A stretch of 64,000 nucleotides of DNA. Source: Clostridia bacterium. Lineage in GTDB: Bacteria > Bacillota > Clostridia > Christensenellales > Aristaeellaceae. The position numbers were made by a program, and so were the translations under genes. The stretch spans positions 1 through 64,000 of the forward strand of contig JAFQOD010000022.1 in the NCBI GenBank assembly GCA_017395685.1, in the 5' to 3' direction. The notes under the pieces are model-generated. The model worked only from the letters and a program-made list of their open reading frames with translations, did not search any database and was not told the DNA's origin. Below, piece after piece: positions 33,126 to 41,639 of the stretch (position 1 is the first letter of the stretch; the number at the start of each line of letters is the position of its first letter).

Positions 33126-35936
33126 TTATTGATAGCGGGATTGGAAGGGCACTTCATTGCCCTGGGCATCGAAGAAAAGATAGCTGCTGGCGGCATTGCC
33201 CATCAGCTGATACAGGGCGGCATTCAGCCGCAGCTGTACGGCAGGGCGCACATAATTGGTTTTGAAGGAAAGGCTGGCCGGATTGAAGATACCGGTATCC
33301 GGATCATAAATCACATAATTGAAACTATCGCTCTGATCGGCGGTCCATACGCCCTCGGTGCGGTAGGTGCCCTTTTCGATGAACTGGGATTGGGCATATG
33401 CGGTGGGCACGGTGATGCGATCCCGGGCGGCGGGCAGATATTTTTTCAGTTCCTTCTGGGTAAGCAGATAGCAATTGCCGGTGCATTCCTTTTCCGGGCC
33501 CGCAAACATATCCGAAAGGGAGATAAGCAGATCGGAAACCCTGTTATCGCTGCGGCTTTCAAATTGCGCGCAGCCCAGGGGCTGTTCCGCCAGCAGGGTG
33601 GCATAGCCGTTGCTGCTTTCCAGCACCCGCCAGATCACCGGGGCGGCGGCGCCGTCGGGGCCCTGGGGATATGTGCCCAGGGTGAGCTTTCTTCCGGGCT
33701 GGGTGAGGAAGGAAAGGAATTCTGCCTGCAGCGATTCTTCAAATACCATGCCGCCCAGGGCCATGGTTTCATACATCAGATCCGCTTCCTGGAACCGGCC
33801 TTCACTGAGTGCCTGGGCAGCCAGGATTTTCATATGCTCCATCAGGATGATGCGGCGATCGCCGCTATCCATATAATCCCCGGCATAGACATAGGCGGCG
33901 TAGGCCCGGACGGGCAGCTGAGCGCTTTCAAAATACTGGCCCAGGGCATAGAGATATTCCTGAGCGCCTTCTGCCTGGGGGCATTCCTTCAGCACGGTCA
34001 GGGATTGATCATAGAGCTGCCGTGCGAAATAGGCCTCGCCGATGAGGAATTTCTGCTGGGCGATCTGGGGATGATCCCCCGCCAGGGCATACCAGGCCAG
34101 GGCATCCTCAAATTGCTCCAGGGCCTGCAGCTGCAGGGCGTGATTGAAGGCGTGATCCAGCGCCAGCTGGGGGGCATCCTGATAATTCTGGGCCAGCATG
34201 AAATAATCATAGGCGGCGGCCAGTTCGCCCCGGGCGCTGAGGGCCAGGGCCTTGCCGTAATAGGCCTGCAGCAGCATCTGATCGCTGTCCTGATAGTGAT
34301 TGAGGGCGATGAAGCCGGCGATGGCCTCATCATAATTTTCCTGCTGCAGCAGCAATACGGCATGGCCGTACCGGGCCTGAATCAGCCGGTCGGCGCTATC
34401 CTTGTAATTGGCAAGATCGGTGAAAAGCTGGATGGCATCGGGATACTCCTGAGCGGCACAGGCGGCCAGGGCCTGCTGATAATCGGCTTCCAGGGCCATT
34501 CGGGGGCTATCCTGATAATCCTGCAGCGCCAGGAAGGCGGCCTTGGCCTGGGCGTAATTGCCCTTTTGCAGATCCTCTGCCGCTATGCGGTAGCGGGCCT
34601 CCAGCGCCATAACGGGGGCAGCCTCGTATTCCCCCAGGGCAAGGAAGATATCCAGGGCCTGCGAATTTTCGCCGGCCTGGAGCAGCATCTGCCCCTTGGC
34701 ATAGGTATCGGAAAGAATGCGGGCCTTACTATCCTGATAATCGGAAAGGAAGGTGAAAAGCGGAATGGAAAGGGCATAATCCTGGGCGGCGGATGCGGCC
34801 AGGGCGCATTGATAGATCTGTTCCCGGCTATCCTGATAATCGATGATGAACTGCCAGGCATCCGCAGCCATGCCGTACTGGCCCTGGCGGAACAGGGATT
34901 GGGCATGGGCATAGATGGGGGCGTTTTCATCTTCCCCCAGACCGGCGTAGATGGCAGCGGCGGCGGCATAATCGCAGGCAGCCATGGCACGGCCGGCCTG
35001 ATCCAGGCGGATATTCCGGGCTTGGGCGGCGGCATCCTCATAATGGGGGATGGAGGAGAAAAGGGTGAAGGCGGCTTCCTCCTGGCCCTGGGTAAGCAGG
35101 GATTGGGCCTGCTGATACCGGATGGCGTCGATACGGTCGGGGGCGTTGGTGTAATCCCCGGCTTTGGCGAAAGCGGCAATGGCCCCCTCCCGGTCGCCCT
35201 GGGCCAGACGGGCCTCGGCCTCGGTATAATATACCCCCAGGATCATCTGAGGGGCATCCTTATAATTCCCTACCTCACGGAAGGCCTGGGATGCGGCATC
35301 ATATTCCCCCCGGGAAAGCAGTTCCTGGGCGGCCTGATAATTCTTTTCCGGGATCACATAAAAAATCACAGCACATACGGCGGCAATCACCAATAGCAGT
35401 GCGCAGGGCAAAATCACCCTGGCAGGGCGGCGGTTGCGCCGGGGGGCGGGCTTTTGAGGCATATCATCAGGGGCTTCCATGATTTCAGGCTGTGCCTCAT
35501 CTTCCTGTATTTGCTCCTGGGCTTCCTGGGGAGGGGCGCTTTCAAGGGACGGCTGCTCCAGGGAGAGGGAATACCAGGTTTCCTTTTCCGGCTGCCAGGC
35601 GCTGCCCTGATCAAAGGCGGCGCCATGCAATTCCACCTCTACCCGGCAGGGATGATCGGGCTGGCAGGGAATCAGCATATCATCGCCGAAGGCCTCCCCC
35701 TGGAGGGCGTGAAGATCATCATATTGATGGGAAGAAAAGGCCAGAAGCTCATGGGCCTCATTATAGCAATAAAGGGTGATGGAAACCATCCGGAGGGCCT
35801 GCTGATCCAGATTGCGCCATTTCAGATATAATCCAGGCAGATGGATATCACCGGAAAGGCGGCAGCCCTCCAGCAGAAGGGGCGCGCCGGGGATAAAATG
35901 AATGGACGGATTTTCGGCATGTACACCGTCAGCCAT
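33126..35936 (-). CDS. Single-pass membrane protein: N-terminal beta domain, TM, about 15 TPR-like repeats, DUF6273-like C-terminus
   Basis: A 936-residue protein of the same plan as that at 3776-6583, but without the Zn ribbon. Residues 1-125 are beta-rich, 126-165 acidic linker, RRNRRPAR precedes a TM at 174-194, and ~15 repeats of about 36 residues with DYxDS turns fill 198-~700. The last ~200 residues begin LTLGTYPQGPDGAAAPVIWRVL, resembling the DUF6273 module of many clostridial proteins. The positive-inside rule places the repeats outside the cell. An extended -10 promoter and AAAGGAG lie upstream, and it probably heads a unit with mnmM and the isomerase. Function unknown. Confidence 0.78.
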   Translation of the reverse strand: MADGVHAENPSIHFIPGAPLLLEGCRLSGDIHLPGLYLKWRNLDQQALRMVSITLYCYNEAHELLAFSSHQYDDLHALQGEAFGDDMLIPCQPDHPCRVEVELHGAAFDQGSAWQPEKETWYSLSLEQPSLESAPPQEAQEQIQEDEAQPEIMEAPDDMPQKPAPRRNRRPARVILPCALLLVIAAVCAVIFYVIPEKNYQAAQELLSRGEYDAASQAFREVGNYKDAPQMILGVYYTEAEARLAQGDREGAIAAFAKAGDYTNAPDRIDAIRYQQAQSLLTQGQEEAAFTLFSSIPHYEDAAAQARNIRLDQAGRAMAACDYAAAAAIYAGLGEDENAPIYAHAQSLFRQGQYGMAADAWQFIIDYQDSREQIYQCALAASAAQDYALSIPLFTFLSDYQDSKARILSDTYAKGQMLLQAGENSQALDIFLALGEYEAAPVMALEARYRIAAEDLQKGNYAQAKAAFLALQDYQDSPRMALEADYQQALAACAAQEYPDAIQLFTDLANYKDSADRLIQARYGHAVLLLQQENYDEAIAGFIALNHYQDSDQMLLQAYYGKALALSARGELAAAYDYFMLAQNYQDAPQLALDHAFNHALQLQALEQFEDALAWYALAGDHPQIAQQKFLIGEAYFARQLYDQSLTVLKECPQAEGAQEYLYALGQYFESAQLPVRAYAAYVYAGDYMDSGDRRIILMEHMKILAAQALSEGRFQEADLMYETMALGGMVFEESLQAEFLSFLTQPGRKLTLGTYPQGPDGAAAPVIWRVLESSNGYATLLAEQPLGCAQFESRSDNRVSDLLISLSDMFAGPEKECTGNCYLLTQKELKKYLPAARDRITVPTAYAQSQFIEKGTYRTEGVWTADQSDSFNYVIYDPDTGIFNPASLSFKTNYVRPAVQLRLNAALYQLMGNAASSYLFFDAQGNEVPFQSRYQ

Positions 35937-35992
35937 GGCAATCGCTCCTTTCCTGAAAGCGATAAATATGGATAAATCGATAAAGCAAATTT

Positions 35993-36021
35993 ATTATATC
36001 ACAAAGCGGAGGGAATGTCAT
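35993..36021 (-). promoter_or_regulatory. Promoter of the second TPR membrane protein gene
   Basis: Minus strand ATGACA (36021-36016), 17 bp including a TGA extension, TATAAT (35998-35993). Confidence 0.72.
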
Positions 36022-36075
36022 CTGCAACCGGCCGCCAAATCCTCCAGTTTCTGCGAATAGATTGTTAAAGAAAAA

Positions 36076-36135
36076 TGAAAAAATGCCCTGCCTCATGGGA
36101 CAGAGCATGATGATGCCCGCGGATGGCATCCGGGC
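36076..36135 (-). terminator. Terminator region of the pseudouridine synthase gene
   Basis: The first hairpin pairs GCCCG/GGATG with CATCC/GGGC at about 36114-36134. The second, ATGCCCTG/CAGAGCAT (36083-36090, 36101-36108), is followed on the minus strand by TTTTTTC. Confidence 0.75.
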
Positions 36136-36137
36136 AA

Positions 36138-36845
36138 TTACAGATAAGCATTGAGATGGCGGATTTCTTCCCCCGTCAGTTCCCGCCACTGGCCCCGGGG
36201 CAGATCCCCCAGATCCAGGGGGCCGAAGGCCACCCGCCTCAGCTGCAGCACCTGATGGCCCACCGCTTCAAACATGCGGCGTACCTGCCGGTAGCGGCCT
36301 TCATGAATGGTGACCAGCACCACTGTGGCAAAGGTTTCCTCCTTGATGATGCGCACCTTGGCCGGGGAGGTTTTATGATCATCCAGCATCACCCCGCTGC
36401 GCAGGCTGCGCACCGCATCCAGATTGACATGGCCGGTGACCCGGGCAAGATAGGTTTTATCCACCTGATGGCTGGGATGCAGCATTCGTTCCGTCAGCGC
36501 CCCGTCATTGGTGAGCAGCAGCAGGCCTTCGCTGTCATAATCCAGCCGGCCCACGGGATACAGGCGCACAGGATAATCCCGGAAATGATCCAGCACGCAG
36601 GCACGGCCCTCCGGATCGGATACGGTGGTCACTTCCCCGGCGGGCTTGTGATAGATAATGTAATGCTTCCGGGCTTCGGGACGGATAATCTTGCCGTCCA
36701 CCGCCACCACATCCCCTTCTTCCACCTGGGTGCCCATCTGGGTGATCAATTGGCCGTTTACGGTCACCTGACCGTTCTGGATCATTTCTTCCGCTTTCCG
36801 GCGGCTGGCCACGCCGCATTCGGCCATGTATTTCTGCAGTCTCAT
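36138..36845 (-). CDS. rluB: RsuA/RluB-family 16S/23S rRNA pseudouridine synthase
   Basis: A 235-residue enzyme that isomerises uridine to pseudouridine in rRNA. An N-terminal S4 RNA-binding domain (MRLQKYMAECGVASRRKAEE) precedes the catalytic domain with its YPVGRLDYDSEGLLLLTNDG motif; the Asp of GRLD is the catalytic residue. AAAGGAGA lies just before the ATG at 36845, better than the in-frame ATG 45 nt upstream. RluB rather than RsuA or RluF is the usual type in Bacillota, but the target base is not proven. It lies downstream of dacF. Confidence 0.9.
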   Translation of the reverse strand: MRLQKYMAECGVASRRKAEEMIQNGQVTVNGQLITQMGTQVEEGDVVAVDGKIIRPEARKHYIIYHKPAGEVTTVSDPEGRACVLDHFRDYPVRLYPVGRLDYDSEGLLLLTNDGALTERMLHPSHQVDKTYLARVTGHVNLDAVRSLRSGVMLDDHKTSPAKVRIIKEETFATVVLVTIHEGRYRQVRRMFEAVGHQVLQLRRVAFGPLDLGDLPRGQWRELTGEEIRHLNAYL

Positions 36846-36953
36846 GGTATCTCCTTTGTATATCAGGCCCGTTTCCATTGAATGAGCCATAGAATCATGC
36901 CAAGCGCCGCCCAGAGGATCAGGACGGGCAAAAGATAAGGGGGAGGGGGCTGC

Positions 36954-38042
36954 TCACCAGCAGCGGAGGATCCTTTCCAGCTGGAATCGAAAGGTTTGTT
37001 CGGGGCTTGCTTCATCCGCATACAGAGGGATGGTGCAGATAATTTCGCCCCCGTCCATCAGATGGGCATTCCCCACAATCTGCCCTTTTTCCACCCCCGC
37101 AGGGAGAGAGGCAGGCAGATCGATGGCAAGATCAGGCCAGGTATCCATTTTCACCGGGGCGGCAATATCCCGGGATGCCCGGACGGTGATAGATTCCTTT
37201 TGTCCGTTTTCCACTGGAAGCCGGCGGATGGCCTCATCCTGCTGGAGCAGCGTCACCATCTGCCAGTTCTGAAAGCCCCGATCCAGCAGCGCCTCTGCCT
37301 GATCAAACCAGTCGGGACAATTGAGCACCACGCCGATGAGGGACATATCATCACGTTCTGCCGAAAAAACCAGGCATCGGCCCGCCGCCTTGGTATATCC
37401 GGTCTTTACCCCGGTAGCCCCGGGATAGGATGAAAGCAGCCGGTTTTTATTATTCAGCACCCGGTCGTAATCATGCCCCGCCCAGGGGATGGAGGCCCGC
37501 TGGGTGGATACGATTTCCCGGAAGAGGGGATTGCCCATTGCCTCCCGGGTGATCAGGGCCAGATCATAGGCGGTGGTGTGATGATGGGCGGCAGGCAGCC
37601 CGTGGGGCGTGGAAAAGAGGGTATTTTCGCAGCCCAGCGCCCTGGCCCTTTCCGTCATTGCCTGGCAGAAGGCGGGCACAGAGCCGCTGATATGCTCTGC
37701 AATGGCCACAGCGGCGTCATTGCCGCTGGCCAGCATCAGCCCATAGAGCATTTCTCTCAGAGTAAGCTGCTCCCCCTGGGAAAGATAAATGCTGGTGCCC
37801 GGTACGCCGAAGGCATTGTGCCCGGCAATCACCATTTCATCCGGATTCCCCTGTTCCAGGGCCAGCAGGGCCGTCATCACCTTGGTGGTGGAGGCCATGG
37901 GCAGGGGCGTATGGGCATTGCTTTCATAGAGTACCCGGCCTGTTTCCGCTTCCATCAGCAGATAGGCCTTTGCTTCTGCCCTCGCCCCTCCATTATACAG
38001 GAGAATGGCCGCAAAGAAAAGCCCTGCCAGCATTCTTTTCAT
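36954..38042 (-). CDS. dacF: D-alanyl-D-alanine carboxypeptidase (DacF-type, S11)
   Basis: A 362-residue low-molecular-weight penicillin-binding protein. A signal peptide (1-22) is followed by the SxxK motif STTK (51-54), SGN (107-109) and KTG (214-216). The enzyme trims the terminal D-Ala from peptidoglycan stems. The C-terminus (QLERILRCW) is short and amphipathic, a typical peripheral membrane anchor. Its ATG overlaps the ytfJ stop by 4 nt, and the ytfI-ytfJ-dacF order supports a sporulation role (cortex/forespore wall), as for Bacillus DacF. The immediate downstream DNA encodes a hydrophobic stretch in another frame (see findings). Confidence 0.92.
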   Translation of the reverse strand: MKRMLAGLFFAAILLYNGGARAEAKAYLLMEAETGRVLYESNAHTPLPMASTTKVMTALLALEQGNPDEMVIAGHNAFGVPGTSIYLSQGEQLTLREMLYGLMLASGNDAAVAIAEHISGSVPAFCQAMTERARALGCENTLFSTPHGLPAAHHHTTAYDLALITREAMGNPLFREIVSTQRASIPWAGHDYDRVLNNKNRLLSSYPGATGVKTGYTKAAGRCLVFSAERDDMSLIGVVLNCPDWFDQAEALLDRGFQNWQMVTLLQQDEAIRRLPVENGQKESITVRASRDIAAPVKMDTWPDLAIDLPASLPAGVEKGQIVGNAHLMDGGEIICTIPLYADEASPEQTFRFQLERILRCW

Positions 38043-38443
38043 GCCAAAGGGCCCTCCTGCTGATTCTTTTCCTGCTTGGAACCAAAGAGGGATTTGATAT
38101 CCTCCATCAGCTGAGGGGCACAGTTGATGGCACGTTCCCAGGGGGTGATATGCTGGGCAGGCAGCACCTTGACCCCCTCCGGCCCCACCACCAGAAAGCC
38201 CACCGGCTGCAGGGATACCCCCGCGCCGCTTCCCCCTGCAAAGGGCATCTGATCGGGATTGACGGTGCGCTGGGAATCATATTCCCCGCCCCCGGCCACG
38301 AAGCCGAAGCTGACCCGGGAGAGGGGGATGATGGTGCTGCCGTCCCGGGATTCAATGGCTTCGCCGATGACGGTGTTCACATCCACCATATCCTTGATAT
38401 TTTCCAGGGTGGTCTGCATTAAGTGTCCGATGGGATGTTCCAT
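38039..38443 (-). CDS. ytfJ: Sporulation protein YtfJ (GerW family)
   Basis: A 134-residue forespore protein of the GerW family. Its core is VIGEAIESRDGSTIIPLSRVSFGFVAGGGEY, followed by a Gly-rich loop (FAGGSGAGVSLQPVGFLVV) and a C-terminal helix. In Bacillus subtilis GerW is needed for normal germination through SleB. The ATG at 38443 is preceded by AAGGAGG; upstream in-frame ATGs fall inside ytfI without an RBS. It overlaps ytfI by 25 nt and dacF by 4 nt. Confidence 0.92.
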   Translation of the reverse strand: MEHPIGHLMQTTLENIKDMVDVNTVIGEAIESRDGSTIIPLSRVSFGFVAGGGEYDSQRTVNPDQMPFAGGSGAGVSLQPVGFLVVGPEGVKVLPAQHITPWERAINCAPQLMEDIKSLFGSKQEKNQQEGPLA

Positions 38444-39003
38444 GCTGTTTCCTCCTTTTTGCCCGATAGTCGATAGCTGATCAAGCCCATCAGGCAGGCT
38501 ATCAACAGGATGCCCAGCCGGAAGCGTACTATGCATTTGATCCGCAGGGCGGACGGCCCCATAAAGGAGGGATGAATGCGGATATCTGTTTTTGCAGAAA
38601 GCCCGGAAAGTGCCTGCAGCAGGGAAGAAACCAGCGCCGTATGGGCGGCGTCATCCAGATGAAGAAAAATATCCCCGTTCAGGCATTGGAGGTGAAGGCC
38701 CTGCCGTAATAATTTCCGGGCGAAATTTGCCCGGAGCAGCGCCCGGAGCACCTGAAAAATTTTCTGCAGTCGTTGCCGCCGGTCTTTCGGGGGTTTTCTT
38801 TTTTTGCGGCGGAAGCTGCTTTCCAGCCGCAATTGGCCCCCTTCATCCCGCAGAAGAGAATATCTGCCCTGGATGATCACACCCCAGACAGCGGCCCCTA
38901 TGACCCCATGAACGGGGCCGTCTCCTGCAGAGAGAATGACGCCTCCCTGCACCGGGGCAATCAGAATCAGATACAGCATGATCAGCAGCCAAGCCATCAT
39001 CAT
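38419..39003 (-). CDS. ytfI: DUF2953 protein (YtfI-like)
   Basis: A 194-residue protein with an N-terminal hydrophobic segment (~3-22), a basic middle and a second hydrophobic segment near 163-178. The C-terminal half matches the DUF2953 pattern. In Bacillus the DUF2953 gene ytfI sits next to ytfJ, and the same order is kept here with overlapping frames, so a sporulation role is likely. The RBS is weak (GCGGGA). Biochemical function is unknown. Confidence 0.8.
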   Translation of the reverse strand: MMMAWLLIMLYLILIAPVQGGVILSAGDGPVHGVIGAAVWGVIIQGRYSLLRDEGGQLRLESSFRRKKRKPPKDRRQRLQKIFQVLRALLRANFARKLLRQGLHLQCLNGDIFLHLDDAAHTALVSSLLQALSGLSAKTDIRIHPSFMGPSALRIKCIVRFRLGILLIACLMGLISYRLSGKKEETAWNIPSDT

Positions 39004-39031
39004 TTTTCCCGCTTTCTATCGAATTGTGACA

Positions 39032-39082
39032 TACGAATGCCGCCACTCTGCCATCATATTCTTGCCCGTAATGGCATATATT
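39032..39082. promoter_or_regulatory. Candidate sporulation promoters between ytfI and pdaB
   Basis: Minus strand: GAATA (39061-39057), 17 nt, CATTCGTA (39039-39032), which resembles forespore sigma-G/F elements and lies ~30 nt before ytfI. Plus strand: ATA (39056-39058), 16 nt, CATATATT (39075-39082), which resembles a sigma-E element. The two overlap. No good sigma-A promoter is present in the gap. These are low-information motifs and may be chance. Confidence 0.3.
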
Positions 39083-39198
39083 ATCAATGCAGGCGTGCGG
39101 CCCGTAAAGGGCGGACATGCTGATTGCCTGCTCTGTTCATTTGCTTCATATCCCTGCTCTTTTCCGCATATCCTCTGCCAGGAAGGAGGGCGCAGGCC

Positions 39199-39990
39199 AT
39201 GATGAAAAATATGGAGCGGGCTGCCCAGCCACAAAAGAAGGAAAAACGATGGAGGGCAGGGGCGGCAGCCATCCTGGTGCTTTTATGCGCCCTGAGTGCG
39301 GTATATGCTTCCGGGGTGGAAAGCGCAGAGGTGGTGGCCAGGAAACGGGAATTGCCCATTTATTCGGTGGAGCGGGATGATCAGATCATCTCCATCAGCT
39401 TTGACGCCGCCTGGGGCGGAGATCAGACCCTGAAAATCCTGGATATCCTGGATGAGTATGATGTGAAAACCACCTTTTTTCTCGTCGATATCTGGACCCA
39501 GCGCTTCCCCGATCTGGTGCGGGAAATTGCGGCCCGGGGCCATGAAATCGGCAATCATTCCACATCACACCCCCATATGACCAAGCTGAGCAAAGAAAAA
39601 ATGCGCCAGGAGCTGAAGGTGATGAGCGATGAGGCCCAGGCCCTTACCGGTGTGCGCCCCACCCTCTTCCGCCCGCCCTATGGGGATTACAACAATGATG
39701 TGGTGCTGGTGGCCAGGGAAGAGGGATACGAGGTGATCCAGTGGAGCGTGGATTCCCTGGACTGGAAAAACAAAGGGGCACAGGATTTGATCAGCAGAAG
39801 CACAAAAAATGTGAAAAGCGGGGATATCATTCTGTTTCACAACGATTCCAAATATATCCTGGATGCATTGCCCGCCATTCTCGAAAGCTATCGGCAGCAG
39901 GGGCTGAAGGTGGTGCCCATCTCCCAGATCCTGCTCACCGGTGAAACCACCATTGATACCCAGGGCAGGCAGCGGCCTGCCGAACGCTAA
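39199..39990 (+). CDS. pdaB: PdaB-type sporulation polysaccharide deacetylase
   Basis: A 263-residue NodB-domain protein with an N-terminal TM or signal (~20-38). Catalytic features are ISISFDAAWG (D69), GNHSTSHPH (H120, H124) and RPPYGDYN (158-165). As usual in the PdaB branch, the first Asp of the common DD pair is followed by Ala, leaving D69 as metal ligand. PdaB proteins maintain the spore cortex, where they act on peptidoglycan glycan strands. The start at 39199 follows AAGGAGG by 8 nt. It is divergent from the ytfI-ytfJ-dacF sporulation unit. Confidence 0.88.
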   Translation: MMKNMERAAQPQKKEKRWRAGAAAILVLLCALSAVYASGVESAEVVARKRELPIYSVERDDQIISISFDAAWGGDQTLKILDILDEYDVKTTFFLVDIWTQRFPDLVREIAARGHEIGNHSTSHPHMTKLSKEKMRQELKVMSDEAQALTGVRPTLFRPPYGDYNNDVVLVAREEGYEVIQWSVDSLDWKNKGAQDLISRSTKNVKSGDIILFHNDSKYILDALPAILESYRQQGLKVVPISQILLTGETTIDTQGRQRPAER

Positions 39991-40012
39991 GTCACGGAGG
40001 TGTAGAAAAACC

Positions 40013-40684
40013 ATGGATACGGAAACCAATCTGCTTTCCCTTTGCGGCGTCATCGAAACGGAGCCCCAATTGGATCACGAAGTATTCGGGGAAAATTTTT
40101 ACCGGATGGATGTGAAGGTGCCCCGGCTGTCCGGTGCCAATGATCTTTTGCCCGTCACCATCAGCGAGCGGCTGATGAATGATCAGGTGAAGCCGGGGGT
40201 GCGCCTGGGCATATCCGGGCAGTTGCGATCCTATAACAAGGTGATGGGCGGGGCCGGGCGGCTGCTGCTCACCGCCTTTGCCCAGCGGCTCATGGCCCCG
40301 GATGAGGTGGAAAACCCCAATCTGATCCATCTCACCGGCGCTATCTGCAAGCCCCCTGCCTTCCGCACCACCCCCTTCGGCCGGGAGATCACCGATCTGA
40401 TGCTGGCGGTGAACCGGGCCTTCGGCAAGAGCGATTACATCCCCTGCATTGCCTGGGGCCGCACCGCCCGGTATGCAGCGTCGCTGGCAGTGGGGGATAA
40501 GCTGGAGGTGCAGGGAAGATTCCAGAGCCGGGAATATCAAAAGCAGATGCCCGATGGCACGGTGATGACCCGGGTGGCCTATGAGGTATCCTTGAGCCGG
40601 CTCACCTGCCTGAAGGAAGGGACCATGGCCCCCCGGCCCTCCCTTGCGGAAAATATGCCCGTTTCTGATCGACCGATACAATAA
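40013..40684 (+). CDS. Single-stranded DNA-binding protein-like OB-fold protein
   Basis: A 223-residue protein with an OB-like N-terminal half (5-100) and a clearer SSB OB-fold in the second half (ENPNLIHLTGAICKPPAFRTTPFGREITDLMLAVNR ... YIPCIAWGRTARYAASLAVGDKLEVQGRFQSREY). The tail lacks the acidic DDDIPF-like tip of housekeeping SSB. This two-half form occurs as a second SSB-like protein in clostridia. GGAGGTG precedes the ATG at 40013. It is 22 nt after pdaB and is followed by a hairpin terminator. Confidence 0.8.
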   Translation: MDTETNLLSLCGVIETEPQLDHEVFGENFYRMDVKVPRLSGANDLLPVTISERLMNDQVKPGVRLGISGQLRSYNKVMGGAGRLLLTAFAQRLMAPDEVENPNLIHLTGAICKPPAFRTTPFGREITDLMLAVNRAFGKSDYIPCIAWGRTARYAASLAVGDKLEVQGRFQSREYQKQMPDGTVMTRVAYEVSLSRLTCLKEGTMAPRPSLAENMPVSDRPIQ

Positions 40685-40753
40685 TGCCCAACAAAAGAAG
40701 GCCCGGCTGGTGGGAGGATTCTTAAGGATGAATTGATCCCACAACGAAAAAGG

Positions 40754-40790
40754 CGAGCATCTGGCGAATATGCCGGATGCTCGTTTACTT
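40754..40790 (+). terminator. Terminator of the SSB-like gene
   Basis: Stem CGAGCATC/GATGCTCG (40754-40761, 40776-40783) with an inner GGC/GCC pairing, followed by TTTACTT. Confidence 0.75.
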
Positions 40791-40890
40791 AGGTGGTTGT
40801 ATAAACGCAATGCACTGGCACAGTGCGTATAATTGCGCCCTCCCCAAATGGCGGGAGAATGAGTTTTTCATCTGATCGGCAAATTGGAAT

Positions 40891-41463
40891 TTATCGTTTG
40901 CTGAAATCACCTATCTTGCCGAGCAAACTACCAATGCTATGATACATGCCAGAATAGATAACAGGGTCGAGTTTCGTTAGATTCACATCAAAAGTGTCTG
41001 CACATTCCAACTGTTCATCTATTTGGACGTTCTTTATTCTGCAAAAAAAAGTAGTGGACTCTCCTGTTTCGATAGAATTGGCTACTTCACACTCATATAC
41101 CCATCGACTCGCACCCAAAACAGGCACATCTACAACTTCACCTCTACAAACAGCGTATGAAATGCTATTCTTCTTTCCATCTTTTGCATGATGCGTACCC
41201 AAATAATCCATAAGTTCAAGCATGTCCGTGCTTACAAGATTAACGCTTAGAACTCCCGTTCTGATTACATTTTGCTTGGTTCTCTTAGTACCAAACATAC
41301 TAATGGTTAATAAATAATCATTTCCTTTTTCGTTTGTAATGCTGACCCATGTGATTGGGGCAAAATTATATGTTCCATCATCATTGTTTGTACCAATAAT
41401 AAAAGCAGGTTGCACACACATTGAAAAACGAGTTCCTACTGATTTTCGTTTTATAGTCTTCAT
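40891..41463 (-). CDS. Flavin reductase family protein, AT-rich
   Basis: A 190-residue FMN-binding split-barrel protein related to flavin reductases: an N-terminal strand (MCVQPAFIIGTNNDDGTYNFAPITW), then ISMFGTKRTKQNVIRTGVLSVNLVS. The start at 41463 is chosen because GGAG lies 9 nt upstream; the in-frame ATG 9 nt earlier abuts the RBS. Codon use is strongly AT-biased (AAT, AAA, ACA) unlike all adjacent genes, which suggests recent transfer. It is distinct from the flavin reductase at 14791. Its promoter overlaps the glnA terminator. Substrate unknown. Confidence 0.85.
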   Translation of the reverse strand: MKTIKRKSVGTRFSMCVQPAFIIGTNNDDGTYNFAPITWVSITNEKGNDYLLTISMFGTKRTKQNVIRTGVLSVNLVSTDMLELMDYLGTHHAKDGKKNSISYAVCRGEVVDVPVLGASRWVYECEVANSIETGESTTFFCRIKNVQIDEQLECADTFDVNLTKLDPVIYSGMYHSIGSLLGKIGDFSKR

Positions 41464-41499
41464 TTGTCTCATCTCCGCAAATTCAAGTTTTTCGCTTTC

Positions 41500-41529
41500 A
41501 TTCTATCACAGCAGTACAAGAAAACGCAA
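41500..41529 (-). promoter_or_regulatory. Promoter of the AT-rich flavin reductase gene, overlapping the glnA terminator
   Basis: Minus strand TTGCGT (41529-41524), 18 bp, TGA-TAGAAT (-10 at 41505-41500). The -35 lies inside the right arm of the glnA terminator stem. Confidence 0.5.
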
Positions 41530-41546
41530 GCCAGACAAGGCTTGCG
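41519..41546 (-). terminator. Terminator of glnA
   Basis: Stem CGCAAGCC/GGCTTGCG (41525-41532, 41539-41546), followed on the minus strand by TTTTCTTG. Confidence 0.8.
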
Positions 41547-41570
41547 CTTCCAGCGTTTGTATCATGGCAG

Positions 41571-41594
41571 GGAAAGGATAACGCTATCCTTTCC
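41571..41594. repeat. Perfect 10-bp inverted repeat downstream of glnA
   Basis: GGAAAGGATA/TATCCTTTCC (41571-41580, 41585-41594) with a 4-nt loop, framed by GGCAGG and CCTGC. It lies between the glnA stop and the terminator and has no U-run. Confidence 0.6.
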
Positions 41595-41639
41595 ATCATC
41601 CCTGCTGTGCCAGGGTTTTTGCGTGATTTTTCTGATGGA

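Noticed and set aside
29964-35396. Plus-strand frames of 846 and 755 residues
   Set aside because: Antisense to the SHOCT, isomerase and TPR genes; biased composition and no translation signals.
39391-39423. FDAAWG in the deacetylase as a broken active site
   Set aside because: The missing second Asp is normal for the PdaB branch; D69 and both His ligands are present, so it is not called degenerate.
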